Origin: JBFLYE01 sp040756715 [NCBI: bacterium]
Lineage (GTDB): Bacteria; UBA9089; UBA9088
DNA length: 8,340 bases
Reading direction: 5' to 3'
NCBI GenBank assembly: GCA_040756715.1
Contig: JBFLYE010000218.1
Coordinates: forward strand, 1-8,340
In this document: one piece after another, positions 6,201 through 8,340 of the stretch
Layout: each line of letters starts with the position of its first letter
Position numbering within the stretch: position 1 is the stretch's first letter
The notes under the pieces: model-generated
The model's database searches: none
The model's input: the letters and a program-made list of their open reading frames with translations, nothing else
Told to the model about the DNA's origin: nothing
Translations under genes and position numbers: made by a program

Positions 6201-8081
6201 AGCAGAAGATATGAGAAATGGCTTGTTGTAGTATTTTTTCTTTAAGGCCAATGCTATCTTTTTCTTATCGAATGCCCTTATTTTCTCTTTCTCAATAAAC
6301 TTTATTATCTCTGAATATGGGATTTGCTCCCCCCCCTCCTTTGGTGAACCAATGGTCAAGAATGCCTTTGCATTCTTTATCTTTTCTTCGTCCTCAAGCT
6401 TTAATGTTATCTTTCCATCAATCTCTGGGATATATTGCCTCTCTCCTATCTTTACAGGCTTCCCATCCCTTTGGACAATAGCATCCCTTATTGCCTCTGG
6501 ATTAAGCCCTTTATATTCCTTAAAGATTTCTATTAAATCCCTTGGCTTTACTGGTAGTCCCTCTTCTCCGGGTGGATAAATGGTAAGGTATAGTCCCTCG
6601 GGAAGGTTATCAATCTTAAAAGAACCTGGCTTTTCCCTTTCTTGCTTTCTTTTATTTTCTATCTCTAAAATAAGCTTTTTCCAGGGCCCATCTATGCCCT
6701 TTTGAAAAAAGATAGAAGCTTGATATTCAGGAATAAGGAATTCTTCTAGGCTATTTTCTTCTATCTGTAATAAAAGGGATGCCTCTTTTTTTGTATTGCC
6801 TTTTTCTAGGATTACAGAGGGAGGGTCTTTTAATATGGTTGGCCCATATATAGGCGTTATAAGCTCTGTTTCTGCCTGTTTATATGGGATTTGCAATATT
6901 TTTCCCCTTTCCTCAATAAATGTTACCTCCTCTATGGGTTTTATTATTTCCTGGCTTCTTAAACCAATGGTTATTTTTGTCTTTGGATATATGGATGATG
7001 AGGCAGATATTGTCCCCCCTCTCTCTACCTTTACTTCGGTCTTTTTATGAGAAACATCGCCCAAAACCTCGACATCAATTACCTTTTCACAATGAGCACT
7101 CCCTCCCGAAAGACCAGAAAGCCCCTTTGATATAACAATAGGAATTGTAAATAAAGCAGGTGGCGGTGTCCCCTTTGTCATTATTATACCTTTGGCTCCG
7201 GGAATAAATATAGACCTTGCTTTTGAATTGCAATCATTTATTCCTGTTCTTATGATTATTGATGAGGTTGCTTGTAGGGTTGAAGAGCTTGCTGAATTTC
7301 CTATAATATCACCCTTTGATGTGATTTCTGAGCCAATTATCCCCTCAAAGACCTCTATGCTTCCACCTGCACTAACTGATGAATTTTCAATATTTAAAGA
7401 AACCTTAAGCTCTCCCTCTATCTTTACCTTTGCTCCCTTTATAGAGCCAGATACATTTAAGCTTCCATCAAATTCTATATCGCTGGTTAAGTCGCCATCT
7501 ATAGAGATAAGAGGTTCAAGGTCTACCCGATCTTTCTTCCAGGAAACAAAACCATTTTTTGTCGCATAAATTCTTGTCCTATCCCTTGAAATAGCCGTAT
7601 TCTTCCCAGCAATCATAACAATATCATCTCCCATAATGCCTTCTATTACATTTCCACATACATCCATTCCATCGCTTCCCTTTGTTGGATTTGTCTTTAC
7701 CGCAAGGAGTTGTCCGGGGATTGCCTCAAATTTATCCAATGGAGATTCCCTCTCTTCTATTTTCCCAAATCTATATAAATATTTTGCCTTTTCCCCCTTT
7801 TTTGCCTTTTTTCCTTCTGCGATAAGGTGTTTTTTTTCAAAATCCCTTTCCTTTAAAACCCTTCTTATTATTTTCTCATCTATATTTTTTATTCCCTTTT
7901 CTTCTATCAAGGCTAAAACGACCTCAAACTCTGGTATTTTTCCAAAAAGAACAGGATGGGTTATGGTAAGAAAGCATTGTGACTTATCCTCTGATATATC
8001 AATTATTACCTGACTATCAAGGTTTGAAAAAGAGGGCTTTTCTAATATAGCGGAAACTTCATCCAAAATAGAAACATCCAT
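3225..8081 (-). CDS. Giant triple-repeat FapA-like (DUF342) protein
   Basis: At least 1618 residues, with no signal peptide or membrane segment, so cytoplasmic. It has three tandem copies of the FapA/DUF342 family fold (about 23-555, 556-1093, 1094-1610); single-copy members are usually about 450-700 residues. Each copy has an N-terminal alpha/beta part (LTIG.P..GG, then a GID-like turn), a G.I.CIGE.IPG.LG segment, a Gly-rich right-handed beta-helix (about 186-350, 716-890, 1246-1420), an IYPKTKI-type strand, and a closing segment with FKIDNLPEGLYLTI and GKPVKIGERQYI. The protein ends eight residues into what would be a fourth copy. FapA was named for a polar flagellar-assembly factor in Vibrio; no flagellar genes are here, so function is unassigned. 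The ATG at 8081 has no Shine-Dalgarno sequence and the frame stays open to 8219, so the true N-terminus is probably missing. Confidence 0.88.
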   Translation of the reverse strand: MDVSILDEVSAILEKPSFSNLDSQVIIDISEDKSQCFLTITHPVLFGKIPEFEVVLALIEEKGIKNIDEKIIRRVLKERDFEKKHLIAEGKKAKKGEKAKYLYRFGKIEERESPLDKFEAIPGQLLAVKTNPTKGSDGMDVCGNVIEGIMGDDIVMIAGKNTAISRDRTRIYATKNGFVSWKKDRVDLEPLISIDGDLTSDIEFDGSLNVSGSIKGAKVKIEGELKVSLNIENSSVSAGGSIEVFEGIIGSEITSKGDIIGNSASSSTLQATSSIIIRTGINDCNSKARSIFIPGAKGIIMTKGTPPPALFTIPIVISKGLSGLSGGSAHCEKVIDVEVLGDVSHKKTEVKVERGGTISASSSIYPKTKITIGLRSQEIIKPIEEVTFIEERGKILQIPYKQAETELITPIYGPTILKDPPSVILEKGNTKKEASLLLQIEENSLEEFLIPEYQASIFFQKGIDGPWKKLILEIENKRKQEREKPGSFKIDNLPEGLYLTIYPPGEEGLPVKPRDLIEIFKEYKGLNPEAIRDAIVQRDGKPVKIGERQYIPEIDGKITLKLEDEEKIKNAKAFLTIGSPKEGGEQIPYSEIIKFIEKEKIRAFDKKKIALALKKKYYNKPFLISSAIFPKKGDDACYIYKFGEGPYDYPDVIEGQILAIKEAPKIGEEGINCIGEVIPGILGSDFKIQAGRNTFLSKDENILYSSSFGRVFWTNNRADVEKVMEIDGDCEKDIEFAGKVIINGSLKRGVKITSEGGILIKGQVLSRCEITSGGSIEIDSDIKGEDGQEIAISAKGDVIANSVSFSNISSEGSVIARTGVTDCNIIAKSLVITGRKGIIMTKGTPPPPIFTIPIAMASGVKGLVGGGKIEVSEFIDVEQIGSVLHKKTDIVIKSEEGKISVQDAVYPKVSMKIGKAFLFVSRPFEGGGCFKQELGKIVKHSYEEIPADLTFIPYSTSIKDVPPSIALLSNEKEKAKEFLSLSEISSISLDEKLSLFFPKGIEGPWKEKEKEITLKIKEKEEAPGSFKIDNTQDGVYLSINPPGIRGKPVNMEDVLLSTSEFFDIDEPAIKTSIEKMDGKPVKIGERQYIPDLDSPVKIEIIDEGEIKAKKVLLTIGEPKTGGRKIRYKEVLWLLKKEGIIYGIDEKKILLALKKDYHKPFLVASCLVPTKGENASYLYKYGDKFDVIPGQILAIKKEKTRGNNGINCLGEEIPGIFGDDFEIISGRNTRLYSQNILYSQASGRVTWDGNRCDVIKTLVIDGNLEENLDFSGKIIISGSVKEGLKINALQGIEIGGDIGNSCNVSSGESVQVSGHILSKTSIDAKYDIIAQSAFESTLNAGGAIVMNTGMRCKASADRIYIVGKKGVMMSKNKPEIPEFTLPLAIERGVKGLVGGEIEAREIFADIIGSVEQEETTIGLKRGGRISCGCVYPKTKINAIEIKKQSDNIGFQDEGGRIKEIAYKPFEIVLTQAQIEAPREKYPESIALLKEEREMAKAILKLSDDKIGFIELDDEISLFFEKGIKGPWVEIEERIEKEKEKPASFKIKNLPEGLYITVNPGGIRGKPLSFEEVERAIQKFYNVDISAVREAIKSSSGKPVKIGERQYIKEIDGRIEVIVD
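3252..4802 (-). repeat. FapA-like unit 3 (residues 1094-1610)
   Basis: Third unit, 517 residues. It opens with VLLTIGEPKTGGRKI (1111-1125). The proline loop TKGTPPPP of units 1 and 2 is replaced by SKNKPEIPEF (1369-1378), and the strand after the helix has CGCVYPKTKI (1426-1435). The unit is shorter after the beta-helix than the other two. Confidence 0.85.
4803..6416 (-). repeat. FapA-like unit 2 (residues 556-1093)
   Basis: Second unit, 538 residues. It opens with GKITLKLED, then FLTIGSPKEGGEQI (574-587). The beta-helix carries DGDC, INGSLKRGVKI and GGSIEI turns. MTKGTPPPPIFTIP (840-853) and HKKTDI (885-890) mirror unit 1. Confidence 0.85.
4810..4847 (-). repeat. 38-bp DNA repeat at unit 2/3 boundary
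   Basis: Same 38 bases as 6424-6461, in the same frame and 1614 bases away. The third relative at 3259-3296 differs at several bases toward its 3' end. Confidence 0.85.
6417..8015 (-). repeat. FapA-like unit 1 (residues 23-555)
   Basis: First protein-level unit. It is the most diverged at its start (CFLTITHP in place of FLTIGSP, with no GG pair) and has an extra charged insert at about 88-120. It has MTKGTPPPALFTIP at 301-314, nearly the same as unit 2. It is joined to unit 2 through GKPVKIGERQYIPEIDG (540-556). Confidence 0.8.
6424..6461 (-). repeat. 38-bp DNA repeat at unit 1/2 boundary
   Basis: Encodes KPVKIGERQYIP plus two bases. It is identical base for base to 4810-4847 at the unit 2/3 boundary, and closely related to 3259-3296 after unit 3. 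The surrounding units are far more diverged. Confidence 0.85.
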
Positions 8082-8219
8082 AATAACATTATAAGGAGAA
8101 CAATCAGGGTTTGCAAATAAAAAGGCGTTTTCCTTGTCTATGGTTCTTACCTTTTGTCCGGTAAGGGAAAGATGAGCATCCTTTGCACGCTTAAAGGGAC
8201 TGAAACCTACCCATATCTT
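8082..8219 (-). other. Probable missing N-terminal coding part of FapA-like gene
   Basis: The 46 codons upstream of the ATG at 8081 are open, in frame and protein-like (for example RTIDKENAFLFANPD just before the ATG), ending at a TAA at 8220-8222. No ATG, GTG or TTG occurs among them, and no ribosome site precedes 8081. The frame is lost one base pair or so before the repeat begins. The simplest reading is that the gene once began further upstream and was cut where the repeat joins. Alternatively, translation starts at 8081 without a Shine-Dalgarno sequence. Confidence 0.5.
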
Positions 8220-8222
8220 TTA

Positions 8223-8251
8223 TATATAGTTAATTCCATAACGCTTTACAA
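8223..8251 (-). promoter_or_regulatory. Possible outward-reading promoter at right repeat edge
   Basis: This is the same layout as in the left copy: TTGTAA (8246-8251), 17 bases, then TATATA (8223-8228), read on the minus strand. It would transcribe into the FapA-like gene and could serve it if its native 5' end has been lost. The -10 matches consensus at four of six positions. Confidence 0.25.
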
Positions 8252-8340
8252 AATGTATGTGTTTAGATAATCTTAAGGAAAACTTTATAAAATTATGAAT
8301 TTTGAATGTTGAATTTTGAATTAAAAGGGAAAAAATTTTA
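8225..8340 (-). repeat. Right copy of 116-bp terminal inverted repeat
   Basis: This is the reverse-complement partner of 11-126. The inner edge in both copies reads TATAGTTAATTCC going outward. The copy runs to the last base of the window, so its real outer end is not seen. It lies directly against the open frame that leads into the FapA-like gene: the in-frame stop TAA (8220-8222) sits just inside the junction. Confidence 0.95.

Noticed and set aside
3225-8081. Naming the large gene as a flagellar assembly gene
   Set aside because: The family name comes from one Vibrio member; no flagellar or chemotaxis gene is in this window.
1-8340. The window as a transposon with its own transposase
   Set aside because: No transposase, integrase or resolvase is encoded between the repeats; the cargo is metabolic and envelope genes, so at most two separate element copies flank it.
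1-8340. tRNA or rRNA genes
   Set aside because: No cloverleaf with a terminal CCA-type end or rRNA-like conserved sequence was seen in the only non-coding stretches (1-221, 3150-3224, 8082-8340).

Overview
The window is AT-rich and densely coded, and every gene I can support lies on the minus strand. A TonB-family protein and type II secretion/type IV pilus (GspE/PilB/MshE) N-terminal domains point to a diderm, Gram-negative-like bacterium. AT-rich codon use, Lys/Glu/Ile-rich proteins, one SD-less start and the short AATTC/GAATT-type repeat at both ends recall genomes of uncultured candidate phyla. That placement is an impression only; there is no rRNA or marker gene here.

Layout in transcription order (right to left). 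8225-8340 is one copy of a 116-bp inverted repeat. 8082-8219 is an open stretch in frame with the next gene and probably its beheaded 5' end. 3225-8081 encodes a giant FapA/DUF342 protein of at least 1618 residues, built from three tandem copies of the whole family fold. 3150-3224 is an intergenic gap with a good sigma70-type promoter. 1941-3149 encodes a feedback-regulated aspartate kinase, with a second start at 2414 for a separate ACT-domain (beta) subunit. 1189-1902 encodes a TonB-family protein. 968-1189 encodes a 73-residue protein that is little more than one tandem MshEN (cyclic-di-GMP binding) motif. 222-971 encodes a 249-residue MshEN/GspE N-terminal-domain protein without an ATPase. 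81-155 is the start of one more gene, cut by the left repeat copy (11-126).

The tonB gene and the two MshEN genes overlap by 1 and 4 bases and are surely one translationally coupled unit. The aspartate kinase gene ends 38 bases upstream and may share their transcript. My main candidate for something new is this cassette: a membrane-anchored TonB-like protein with two stand-alone predicted c-di-GMP receptors and no motor ATPase in view. The large FapA protein upstream could belong to the same surface or envelope process, but that is inference.

Both ends of the window stop inside the same repeat in opposite orientation, and at both inner junctions a reading frame is interrupted. This fits either a contig broken at a multicopy element or a segment bounded by two mobile-element copies.
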